From positions 1 to 44,978 of the forward strand of contig CAVSND010000004.1 of NCBI GenBank assembly GCA_963729215.1: a stretch of 44,978 bases of DNA. The letters run 5' to 3'. The stretch is from CAVQJU01 sp963729215 (GTDB taxonomy: Bacteria; Acidobacteriota; Vicinamibacteria; Vicinamibacterales; CAVVIG01). Each line of letters opens with the position of its first letter. The stretch's first letter is position 1. Made by a program: the position numbers and the translations under genes. The notes under the pieces are model-generated. The model did no database searches. It saw nothing but the letters and a program-made list of their open reading frames with translations, and was not told the origin of the DNA. Shown in pieces: positions 8,813 through 16,428 of this stretch.

Positions 8813-9979
8813 TCAGTTCAGCGTCGCGTGATCCGGGGGCGCCGGGGCCTCGACGCTGAACGACACCGCGTTCTCGAGCCAGTGGAAGCAGCCGTCGAGA
8901 TGCGAGAGTCCGCGGTGGATCGCCAGGGTGACGTGGTACTCGCCCGGTTCGAGCGCCGAATCGATCAGGAACGACCACTGCAGAAACTGTCCCGGCACGA
9001 CTCGCACCGGGCGCCCGCCCTGGCTGCTGTTGGTCGCGTAGACGAGCCGGGATTCGCTGTCGCGCACGGCGATCCCGAGCGTGAGGTCGTTTGCGGCAAT
9101 CGTGGCACGGGCACAGAGCCGGACCACGACAGCTTCGCCTGGACGCACGACGGCGGAGCCGCTGGCGACACCCTCGCAGTGGCTCGCCACAATCTCGACA
9201 TGCCGGCTGCCGAACTCTGCGCGCCTGGACGTCGCGCGCGAAGACGCGGCGGCAGCCCGGGTTGCCGCCCGAGTTTTCCGCGACGTCCTGGAACGCTGTT
9301 GCGCCCACTTGTAGAGCGCCGCGTCGGCTCGGTTGCGCGAAACCAGCGTCGCCACGACCGCGGGCGATACGCGCTCCCGCGGAAGGCGCCCCGCGGTGAC
9401 GTTGAGGTGCGGCACCGGTTGGCGCAGGACATCGAGGCGATCGCAGCAGTTGTCGACAAACCCCTGCATGTCCGTGAACACGCCGACCTCGTCGTACCCT
9501 TCGAGGCTGGCGATCGCCGCATCGATCAGGTCCTTGTCAGCGAGGCGCTCGGGCGCATCGCAGTGGCGCCACGCGTAGTGGAGCGCCTGGACGTTCGAGC
9601 TGGCGACCCGGAGCTCCTCCGGACCATCGACGTAGTCGGCGAGATCGAGATGGACGGCGCCGACGACCCTGGGGTCGTTCAACGCGCCGCTCTGGACTGC
9701 CGTGCGCAGCGTGCGATGGAAATAGTACTGGGACAGGAACCGCTCGACAGGTTCGCGAAGCATCGTGGCGTAGAGCCAGCCGGGGGCAAGAGGCTCGCCC
9801 GGAAAAAACCAGAAGTGCGCGGCCAGGAGGCGGCGGCCATTCGCGCCTTTGATGGCCACATGATGAGGACACGAAACTTCAGTGACCGATCCGCTGTCGC
9901 CAAGGGCCGCGGCCAGCGCCGTCCTGACGCTGGTGCCGCCGGTCTTTGGCAGATGGTCGAAGACGATTCGGGAATACAT
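8813..9979 (-). CDS. Sulfotransferase-family protein fused to a Wzt C-terminal-like carbohydrate-binding domain
   Basis: Residues 1 to about 225 look like a sulfotransferase. They start with HLPKTGGTS (9-17), the PAPS 5'-phosphosulfate loop, and contain REPVERFLSQYYF (75-87), which matches the 3'-phosphate-binding region. Residues 228-255 are an Arg/Ala/Ser-rich linker. Residues from about 255 to 376 (HVEIVASHCEG, VRPGEAVVVRLCARA, LTLGIAVRDSESRLVYATNS, LEPGEYHVTLAIH) follow the pattern of the Wzt C-terminal domain, which binds the end of O-antigen chains for ABC export. There is no signal peptide, so it should be cytosolic. The fusion suggests sulfation of a surface glycan bound by the C-terminal domain. 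No glycan-synthesis genes are nearby. Confidence 0.78.
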   Translation of the reverse strand: MYSRIVFDHLPKTGGTSVRTALAAALGDSGSVTEVSCPHHVAIKGANGRRLLAAHFWFFPGEPLAPGWLYATMLREPVERFLSQYYFHRTLRTAVQSGALNDPRVVGAVHLDLADYVDGPEELRVASSNVQALHYAWRHCDAPERLADKDLIDAAIASLEGYDEVGVFTDMQGFVDNCCDRLDVLRQPVPHLNVTAGRLPRERVSPAVVATLVSRNRADAALYKWAQQRSRTSRKTRAATRAAAASSRATSRRAEFGSRHVEIVASHCEGVASGSAVVRPGEAVVVRLCARATIAANDLTLGIAVRDSESRLVYATNSSQGGRPVRVVPGQFLQWSFLIDSALEPGEYHVTLAIHRGLSHLDGCFHWLENAVSFSVEAPAPPDHATLN

Positions 9980-10281
9980 GTCGGCCCCGGACGCGTGACA
10001 GAGTGGACTGCTTCCTCTACACGCGCGGAAACGGCCGAAACCGGCTCACTTTTTCCCGCCAGTGGATGCCGAGACCGGCCATTTGCTCAACGCGGGGCCG
10101 CGAAGCAAGACGTGCGCCAGACGGTGAGATGAATCAGATGATAGAGAAATCAGCGCATTCGTACAAGTGGAGGCATCCGTGAAGACGTGTTCGCCTCAAA
10201 AATGGCGGCATCCTCACCGAAAGCAGACAGTCGTGTCCTTGTTCGAGCGCAGTGGCCGGGGCGTAACGTTCCGGTAAAGAA
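9980..10281. other. Intergenic stretch without a recognisable gene
   Basis: About 300 bp lie between the start of the sulfotransferase gene and the stop of the DUF6152-GDTLVV gene. All six frames give only short, non-protein-like readings. The part around 10130-10260 is noticeably less GC-rich than its surroundings. It presumably contains the promoter of the sulfotransferase gene, but I cannot point to convincing -35/-10 elements. Confidence 0.5.
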
Positions 10282-11457
10282 CTACTTCTGAACCTGCTTC
10301 GAGTAGTTGATGAAGCCCTGCTCCTTGCAGTTGTCCTTCGCGTAGGGCGCGTCGGCGACGCCGATCACATCCGATCCCTTGTACACGCCTTTCAGGTAGA
10401 CCGGATCATCGGCTTCGAACGTCCGCGTCAGTTTCATCGTGTTCGGGTCGAGCGTGAAGCGCTCGACGACGTGGAGCTTGTCGCTGTTGCGGACCGGCGC
10501 GTTGAGCACCCCGGGCAGGACATGCGTCGTGTCCACCACGAGCGTGTCGCCATCCCATCGGCCGATGGAATGGCCCGCCCGCGTGAGCTTCGCGCCCGCC
10601 GGGTGCTCTTTCGCGTTCATGTAGATCGTGCGCTTCAAGCCCATTTGCCCGTAGAGCAGCTCGATCGTGTCTTTGTTCTGCGTGATGCGATTGACGGGAC
10701 CGTCGAACGTCCAGTCGAAAATGATGCTGGTCGTTTCGCATCGGAAGCGGGGATTGTCAGCCTGGGCAAAGGCGGCCGCGGCCTGCGTGCCGGCGTCGGT
10801 CAGTTCCGACCCACCGTAGAGACGCGGTCCAGCCGGCGGTGCACCGCGGCGTCCGCCGCCCCGGGCCTGAGGACCTGCGGCATCGACCTGCGGCAGGGTG
10901 CCGAGCGGCACGAGGCCGCCGCCGGTACCGCGCGGGTTCGCCATCACGAGTTGTTCGGGCGCCCAGTCTCCCGAGATATTCGGCTCGCCGGTCGGCCGCC
11001 GCGCGGCACGCCCGGCCACGGCCGGCGTCGCGATCGGGCCGCGTACCTCTGTCAGCGCGCCGCCCGTGCCTTTCACATACTGGCCGTACCGATCCATGTG
11101 CGTGCCATCGTTGAACCTGATGGTGTTGAGGTAGCACGAATTCGGATCCAGCTTGTCGGGCGCGGCCTCGACCACGACGGGCACGCCAAGCTGGAACTGC
11201 TCTTTCGCCCAGCCGGATCGACGCAGGACGTGGACCGAACGCATCTCGCAGCGATGGTGCGAGACACGCCCGTCCGGTTCCTTGACGTCGAAGTAGAGCC
11301 ACGAATGCGGGTTGACGAGCTCGACTTTTGTCAGCGTTCCGTTGTACGTCACGGACTTGCTCAGATCGAACGTGCCGCCACCGTGATGCGCGAGCAGCGG
11401 CAGGGCGGCGGACACCGTGAGCAGAACGACGCAGGCCGGCAGGCTGGAGCGCCTCAT
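10282..11457 (-). CDS. Secreted DUF6152-GDTLVV[DE]T fusion protein
   Basis: Residues 1-24 are a signal peptide. The mature N-terminal part has HHGGGTFDLSKSV, LTKVELVNPHSWLYF and LRRSGWAKEQFQLGVPVVV, the DUF6152 pattern. After a linker of about 90 residues rich in Gly, Arg and Pro comes the second module, with NPRFRCETTSIIFDW, HSIGRWDGDTLVVDTTHVL, VVERFTLD and a C-terminal DNCKEQGFINYSK. This is the natural fusion of the two proteins encoded separately at 8317-8703 and 7510-8320. ATG 11457 is preferred because AGGA lies 5 bp upstream; ATG 11469, which would overlap the preceding reductase stop by 4 bp, is also possible. Function unknown; probably periplasmic or extracellular. Confidence 0.85.
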   Translation of the reverse strand: MRRSSLPACVVLLTVSAALPLLAHHGGGTFDLSKSVTYNGTLTKVELVNPHSWLYFDVKEPDGRVSHHRCEMRSVHVLRRSGWAKEQFQLGVPVVVEAAPDKLDPNSCYLNTIRFNDGTHMDRYGQYVKGTGGALTEVRGPIATPAVAGRAARRPTGEPNISGDWAPEQLVMANPRGTGGGLVPLGTLPQVDAAGPQARGGGRRGAPPAGPRLYGGSELTDAGTQAAAAFAQADNPRFRCETTSIIFDWTFDGPVNRITQNKDTIELLYGQMGLKRTIYMNAKEHPAGAKLTRAGHSIGRWDGDTLVVDTTHVLPGVLNAPVRNSDKLHVVERFTLDPNTMKLTRTFEADDPVYLKGVYKGSDVIGVADAPYAKDNCKEQGFINYSKQVQK

Positions 11458-11465
11458 GGAAATCC

Positions 11466-12528
11466 TCATAGCGCGGTGTAGTCCGTATAGCCCTGCGTGC
11501 CGGCTGAGTAAAACGTGCCCGGATCCGGCGCGTTCAGCGCGGCATGTTTCGCGAACCGGTGGGGCAAATCGGGGTTTGCGACAAAGAGCTTTCCGTACAC
11601 GATGAAATCAGCCTGGCCCGCCGCGAGTGCCGCATCTCCGGTTTCCCGTGTGAATCCTCCGCCCGCCAGGAACGGCCCGGCAAAGAGCGGACGCAGCATC
11701 TTGAAGGTATCGGGCATCGCCGACTGCAGAACGTGCAGGTAGGCCAGGCCCATCGGCGAGATGGCCCGGACGAGCGCCGTATAGGTTTCAGCGGGATCGT
11801 CATCGCGAATGTCGTTGAACGGCATCGCCGGGCTGATCTTGATGCCCACACGTGACGCCGACCCGGCGGCCCGGGCCATCGCGTCGAGCGTCTCGAGGAC
11901 GAAGCGCAGGCGCTTCTCGAGGCTGCCGCCGTACGCGTCGGTCCGGTGATTGGCGCCCGTGGACAGGAACTGCATGGGCAGGTAGCCGGACGCGGCATGC
12001 AGTTCGACGCCGTCAAAGCCCGCCTCGATGGCATTGCGCGTGGCGTGCGCGTACTCGGCGATCACCGCGGGGATTTCGCCCAGTTCGAGCGCGCGGGGCA
12101 TGTCGTAGTCCTGCATCCCCTGCGCGTCGGTCCACATCTGTCCGGCCGCGCGGACTGCCGACGGCGCCACGAGCGGCTCTTCCGTGCACCGGTTCGCGGC
12201 ATGCCCGATGCGGCCCACGTGCATCAGCTGCATGAACATCCGGCCGCCCTTGGCGTGAACGGCGTCCGTGATCTTCCTCCAGGCGGCGACCTGATCCGCG
12301 GAGTAGATCGACGGCGTGCGAATGTAACCCTGTCCAACAGCCGAGGGCGCCGTGCCCTCGGTGATGATGAGGCCGGCGGTGGCGCGCTGGACGTAGGTAC
12401 TCGATCGCCAGTGCGGAGGGGACGCCCAGAGCCTCGGCACGGCACCGGGTCATGGGGGCCATGACCATCCGGTTGCGAGTGTCGAATCCATCGATGCGGC
12501 CCGGCGTCATCAGCGTGATGTCTGACAT
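11466..12528 (-). pseudogene. Old yellow enzyme / alkene reductase, interrupted by one frameshift
   Basis: This is an FMN-dependent NAD(P)H:alkene reductase of the NemA/OYE family, which reduces activated C=C bonds or nitro groups. From ATG 12528: MSDITLMTPGRIDGFDTRNR, MAPMTRCRAEALGVPSALAIEY, then a frame change at about 12396, continuing as VQRATAGLIITEGTAPS, HVGRIGHAANR, ELHAASGYLPMQFLS and HRTDAYGGSLEKRLRF, and ending with the FMN-phosphate region FIVYGKLFVANPDLPHRF. Deleting one C in GAGTACCTACG gives EYYVQRATAG, exactly the family consensus, for a protein of about 353 residues. It lies immediately upstream of the DUF6152-GDTLVV fusion gene. Confidence 0.88.
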
Positions 12529-12571
12529 GGGCTAAGACTGTACGACGTCTGGCCCCCGCCACACAATCACA

Positions 12572-12619
12572 CTCGCGGCTCGTGGCTCGCGGCTCGTGGC
12601 TCGTGGCTCGCTGTGCTCG
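12572..12619. repeat. GGCTCGT/GGCTCGC heptamer array
   Basis: About six consecutive copies of GGCTCG followed by T or C lie between the reductase start and the VWA gene stop. The unit is shared with arrays at 5511-5538 and 23998-24029. It runs directly into a second tandem motif at 12620. Confidence 0.85.
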
Positions 12620-12656
12620 TTTTCCGTTTTCCGTTCCTACGTTCTACGTTCCTACG
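12620..12656. repeat. Second tandem motif (TTTTCCG, then TTCCTACG-type units)
   Basis: Directly next to the GGCTCGT array, GTTTTCC is repeated twice and is followed by TTCCTACG, TTCTACG and TTCCTACG. The last unit touches the stop of the VWA gene at 12652. Two unrelated short repeats in one gap point to a local tendency to form microsatellites. Confidence 0.7.
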
Positions 12657-13541
12657 GCAGACTGCCCCGCAGAGACAACTGGACGCTGCCTTCCTTCTTG
12701 ACGGTGGCGCCGATGCGTGGCTGCAGTGAAGGCTTGTCGGGGCGCTCGTAGGTCACGCGGTACTGGTGGCGCTGGCGCACGGCACTCGCCGCGATCTTCT
12801 GCCCGAGTTCCGGCAGCAGCGTGGCCAGGCGGCTGGGGGCCGAGATGTTCTCGTATTTGCCGCCGCTCATCTTGGTGACCTGCAGGCCGATGTCGGTCTG
12901 AGCCTGCCCGCCCGATGCGCCGCCCGTCCCCGCGGTCACCGTCACATAGATGGTGATGCCCTTGTCGATGATCCGGTTCTGCAGCTCCATGTACTCCCGG
13001 TCGAGCACCCGCGCCTGCCCGAAATCGGACCCCACCATGAGGATCACCGGAAAGCCTGGCACCTTGTCCTTGTCCACCCGGATGGCCGCCTCAGACAGGG
13101 CATCGAAAAACATTCCGGCACCGCCGTCCGCACGCAACCAGGCCCAGGCCGGCGAGGAGCTTCTGCTTGTCGGTGGTCGGCTTGATGACGTTGCGGGGTG
13201 TGCCGGCCGTCGTGTAGAGCGAGATTTCAGTGCCCTCCGGCATCAGGTCGATCAGCGCCTTCAGACCGTCGCGGAGAGGGTTGATCGGATTGGTGTTCGC
13301 GCGGCCGTTGTCTACCAGAAGCTGCAGCTTGGTGGGCCAGTCGATCGACTCGACCTTGATGATCTTGCAGTTGACGTCGTCTTCCGTGATGCCGACGTCG
13401 GCGGCCTGCAGGCCCTCGACCGGTTTCCCATCGGTCCCTGTCAGGCTGATGAAAATCTGCTGCTGCTTCTGAGCCGATAACCCGGACACTGCCGACCACG
13501 AGGGCCACGCCCAATGACAGTACGAACATGAATTTGGTCAT
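12652..13541 (-). pseudogene. Secreted VWFA-domain protein, interrupted by two frameshifts
   Basis: The start MTKFMFVLSLGVALVVGS is a signal peptide. A first frame break at about 13482 leads to GLSAQKQQQIFISLTG, VEGLQAADVGITEDDVNC and KLQLLVDNGRANTNPINPL, which is a VWFA-domain pattern (D-N-G in place of the usual DxSxS MIDAS start). A second break at about 13131 leads to RADGGAGMFFDALSEAA, PVILMVGSDFGQARVLD and a C-terminal YRVTYERPDKPSLQPRIG, which resembles the tail of acidobacterial VWFA proteins. Removing one base at each break gives one protein of about 295 residues. The atypical LVDNG suggests that metal-dependent adhesion may be weakened. The ATG lies inside a TCATCTGG-type repeat array. 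Confidence 0.78.
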
Positions 13542-13569
13542 TTGGTCATCTCGTCATCTGGTCATTTAG
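13534..13569. repeat. GGTCATCT octamer array at the VWA gene start
   Basis: Four imperfect copies of GGTCATCT/GGTCATTT/CGTCATCT lie here and overlap the start codon of the minus-strand VWA gene (read as ATGACC on that strand). It is the same unit as at 4314-4354 and the reverse complement of the array at 13694-13733. Confidence 0.8.
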
Positions 13570-13693
13570 AGACGGCAACTATAGCCAGGGACAGCAACCG
13601 CGGCGAAAAACTCTCGACCTTAGACGCCGCCGGGCCGCGAATGGTTCGACGCGGTTTCATCAGGAAGTCGCAAAGTATTCGTTCTGATACGCC

Positions 13694-13733
13694 AAATGAC
13701 CAGATGACCAGATGACCAGATGACCAGATGACG
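13694..13733. repeat. GACCAGAT octamer array, inverted relative to 13534-13569
   Basis: Four perfect copies of GACCAGAT (13698-13729), with partial units on both sides. The array is the reverse complement of the one 125 bp to the left, so the two could pair into one long stem. The sequence between them (13570-13693) has no recognisable gene. Confidence 0.85.
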
Positions 13734-13802
13734 TGTTGCAGTACCTGTGTCAGCCGTTATCAGACAGGCGTACGTCGGGCAAATCCGCTATTATTCGGTG
13801 GC

Positions 13803-14840
13803 GTGCGTGTCATCTCCGCCCTTCTCGCGCTGGCGCTGCTGCAGGTGCCCAAGGCCCTGCCGCCATCCCGCGACCAGCTCTTTACGTTATTTGGCCGTTA
13901 CCTGGATGCCCTGCGCTTCCAGGCGGGCATCCCCGGATTAGCCGCCGCCATCATTGACAGCGACGGGATCGCCTGGCAGCAGGCGTACGGGCAGCAGGAC
14001 GCGTCCCGGTCCCTGCTCACCCGCACCGACACACCCTTTCACCTGGACGGGTTGACGCAGATCTTTGCGGCCACCCTGGTGTTGCGCTGCGTGGAGGACG
14101 GCCGCCTGACGCTGGACACGCCCATCCGGGCGTTCAGCCCCAACAGCCCCGACGCGGCCGCCACCGTCGGTCAGATTCTGACCCATACGTCCGGAGACCC
14201 GCGCGACCCGACCTTCCTCTACCGACCCGCGCGCCTCGACGTCCTCGCATCTGTCGTCAGCGCCTGTACGGGACTCTCCTTCCGTGTCGCGGTCGCCGGC
14301 CTCCTGAATAGCCAGGCCATGGGCGATTCGGTGCCCGGGCCCGATGCCGCGAAGGACCCGGCGCTCATCGAAGACTCCGAACGCTACGCACGCGTGCTCG
14401 AGCGCCTCGCCATCCCGTACGCGGTTGACGACGACAAGCGAGCGTCCCCGTCGCACTACGTCCCGACGACGCTCACGCCATCGGCCGGACTGGTCTCGAC
14501 GGTGCTCAATTTCGCCGAGTTCGATCGAGGCCTTCGACAAGGTCTTCTGCTTCGAGCAGATACGCTGGCCGCCGCCTGGCGCCCGCCGGTCGGCCGGAAC
14601 GGCTCGCTGCCGCACGGTTACGGCTGGTTCGTGCAGACCTACCGCAACGAACCCGTGATCTGGCAGTTCGGCATGGGCGCCAATGCCTCTTCCTCCCTGG
14701 TGCTGACACTGCCGGCCCGCGACCTCACGCTGATCATGGTGGCGAACAGCGATGGACTGGCGAAGCCGGTGACGCTTGCCTCGGGCGACATCATCGTGTC
14801 GCCGTTTGCACGCATGTTCTTCCAGTTGCTGATCAAGTAA
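13803..14840 (+). CDS. Serine-hydrolase/class C beta-lactamase-fold protein lacking the catalytic Ser-Lys pair
   Basis: From GTG 13803 the protein has a signal peptide (VISALLALALLQV) and a beta-lactamase/transpeptidase fold: GIPGLAAAIIDSDGIAWQQAYG, TPFHLDGLTQIFAATLVLRCVEDGRLTLDTP, VGQILTHTSGDPRD, and a C-terminal SLVLTLPARDLTLIMVANSD. The SxxK motif that always precedes the helix TATLVLQLVEEG is replaced here by G83-L-T-Q86, and the C-terminal H/KTG element reads FGMG. The fold therefore looks intact while the nucleophile and general base are lost, so the protein is probably non-catalytic, perhaps a binding or scaffold protein. An in-frame start at 13728 falls inside a repeat and was rejected. 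A cell-envelope pair follows 15 bp downstream. Confidence 0.83.
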   Translation: MRVISALLALALLQVPKALPPSRDQLFTLFGRYLDALRFQAGIPGLAAAIIDSDGIAWQQAYGQQDASRSLLTRTDTPFHLDGLTQIFAATLVLRCVEDGRLTLDTPIRAFSPNSPDAAATVGQILTHTSGDPRDPTFLYRPARLDVLASVVSACTGLSFRVAVAGLLNSQAMGDSVPGPDAAKDPALIEDSERYARVLERLAIPYAVDDDKRASPSHYVPTTLTPSAGLVSTVLNFAEFDRGLRQGLLLRADTLAAAWRPPVGRNGSLPHGYGWFVQTYRNEPVIWQFGMGANASSSLVLTLPARDLTLIMVANSDGLAKPVTLASGDIIVSPFARMFFQLLIK

Positions 14841-14855
14841 GGCGCCTGCACCTCC

Positions 14856-15464
14856 ATGCGAATCGGTCCGGCTGGAATCATGACGGTTGGTCTGCTTCTG
14901 GCCGCGGTCCCACGGGCGTCGGCCGAGTGGCAGATCAAGCCGTTTTTCGGCGTGACATATGGCGGCGCCACGACGTTCGTTGACCTGGAACACGCGGCGG
15001 GGCACTCCAATCTCGCGATCGGGCTCACCGGCGCCTGGCTCGGTGAGGTGCTCGGCGTCGAAGCCGATTGGGGACGCTCGCCGGGTTTCTTCGAGCGCGA
15101 CAACCAGGGCCTGGTCACCGGCACCAGCGCCAGCACGCTGACGGGCAACATCATCGTCGCATTGCCGCGCCGGCTGGCCGAGTACTCGCTCCGCCCCTAC
15201 TTCGTCGGCGGCGCCGGCGCGATGTTCGTGAACATCGACGATGCGTTCGGTGACCCCTTGATCGCGCGAAGCCTGAAAGCCATGGATCTGGGCGGCGGTG
15301 TCACGGGCTTTCTCACCAAGCGGATCGGCCTCAGCTGGGATGTGCGATACTTCCGCAGCATCGATCGGACGTTCGAGAGCGGCCTCAGCGTCGGCAGTGA
15401 GCAGCTCTCGTTCTGGCGGGCGAACATGGCTGTCGCCATTCGATTGAAAGGCGGTCCACAGTGA
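14856..15464 (+). CDS. Outer-membrane beta-barrel protein
   Basis: The signal peptide ends near PRASAEW. The mature part alternates polar and hydrophobic residues over repeated short strands (WQIKPFFGVTYGGAT, NLAIGLTGAWLGEVLGVEADWG, LRPYFVGGAGAMFV, MDLGGGVTGFLTKRIGLSWDVRYFRS) and ends with FWRANMAVAIRLKGGPQ. This is the OmpW/OmpA-like eight-stranded barrel pattern (outer membrane protein beta-barrel domain). An alternative start at ATG 14880 would shorten the signal peptide. It overlaps the following DUF4390 gene by 4 bp (GTGA), suggesting translational coupling. The cargo or role is unknown; the neighbours suggest an envelope function. Confidence 0.85.
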   Translation: MRIGPAGIMTVGLLLAAVPRASAEWQIKPFFGVTYGGATTFVDLEHAAGHSNLAIGLTGAWLGEVLGVEADWGRSPGFFERDNQGLVTGTSASTLTGNIIVALPRRLAEYSLRPYFVGGAGAMFVNIDDAFGDPLIARSLKAMDLGGGVTGFLTKRIGLSWDVRYFRSIDRTFESGLSVGSEQLSFWRANMAVAIRLKGGPQ

Positions 15465-15998
15465 AAGGCCGGCGGGGAATCTGGGGCGTGGCAGCTGCGG
15501 CAATCGTCGCCGCGGTCGGTGACGGTTCACGCCGAGGAGACGCTGCACATCGTCCCGGCCGTTCGTGACGCCCAGGTCCTCGTCTCGTTCGAAGTGGCTG
15601 ACGGCTATGCGGATGACGTGCGTGATGCCATTGCGAGCGGCCTGCGCACAACGTTCAGCTACGACGTTGAATTGCGCATGATTGTGCGCGGCTGGGTGGA
15701 TCGGACGATCGCGACGGCCGTAATCGGGACAAGCGATCAGTACGACAACCTCACGCGGCGCCATCGCCTCGTGCGGACGATCGACGGCCGCGTGGCCGAG
15801 TCAGTGGTCACCGAGGACGAAGCCGTGGTCAAGCAGTGGCTGACCACTCAAACGAAGCTCCCGCTCTGCGATACCTCGCTGCTCGACCCCAACCGCGAGT
15901 ACTACGTGCGGATTAGCGCCCACGTACCGCACCGCACATCCTTGCTCGGCTGGACGAGTGCGGTGGTTGGTCTGACGAAGTTTACGTTCGTTCCATAG
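15461..15998 (+). CDS. DUF4390 domain-containing exported protein (frameshift in the signal region)
   Basis: The body (EETLHIVPAVRDAQVLVSFE, DDVRDAIASGLRTTFSYDVE, YDNLTRRHRLVRTIDGRV, VTEDEAVVKQWLT, LLDPNREYYVRISAHVPHR) matches DUF4390, an exported beta-rich domain of unknown function. A GTG at 15461, overlapping the stop of the barrel gene, opens a signal peptide (VKGRRGIWGVAAAAIVAA) in another frame. Removing one G near 15515 joins it to SVTVHAEETLHI. If the break is real, translation could start at the GTG at 15519 and yield an unexported protein. Related genes in Proteobacteria sit next to NtrY-like kinases; no such gene is visible here. Confidence 0.8.
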
Positions 15999-16049
15999 CC
16001 CCGGCCGGGGCAGATCTGTGGCGAGAATTGCCTAGCAGGCGTGTAGAAA

Positions 16050-16283
16050 CTACCTCGCTAGCGCGGGCAAATGCCTGACGTACTTCGAGTCCGGGTAGTT
16101 CTGTCGTGCCTTTTCAGACAACCATGCGACGGCGGCGTTGAAGCTGTCGAGCTTCCCTATCTCCCTGTAGCCATGAGAGATATCGCCTATGCATGCCTGA
16201 CAGATCCCACGCCCGAGGAACTCGACGGATACCACGATTTGAGGATCCTGTTCGAGCGCCCTCAACTCTTGTGTAACGTCCAT
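16050..16283 (-). CDS. Small hypothetical protein, 77 aa
   Basis: The predicted protein (MDVTQELRALEQDPQIVV start, FLGRGICQACIGDISHGY centre, KARQNYPDSKYVRHLP end) has a balanced composition with one CxxC pair and no membrane segment. It could be a small alpha/beta protein. Base composition is less GC-rich than in the neighbours, which can indicate a recently acquired gene. No Shine-Dalgarno sequence is visible before the ATG. A 90-residue plus-strand reading over the same bases looks less protein-like. The family is not recognised, and the call is tentative. Confidence 0.45.
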   Translation of the reverse strand: MDVTQELRALEQDPQIVVSVEFLGRGICQACIGDISHGYREIGKLDSFNAAVAWLSEKARQNYPDSKYVRHLPALAR

Positions 16284-16428
16284 ACAAATTCGTTATCCAA
16301 TCTCTGTACCAGTCCCATTTGCGTTGGCGGGCGAGGCAAATAGCTCTTCAGTACAAATAGGTTGAACGCCCCCTGATACGCTAGAGGTATCGGCGCATCG
16401 GGCCGTTCCGACAGTCCCGCGGGATTAC

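Noticed and set aside
4314..13733. CRISPR array
   Set aside because: The repeats are 7-8 bp with no spacers of regular length, and no cas genes are present.
15998..16011. Intrinsic terminator at the GCCCCGGCCGGGGC palindrome after DUF4390
   Set aside because: It is a perfect palindrome but leaves almost no loop and has no T-run, so hairpin termination is doubtful.
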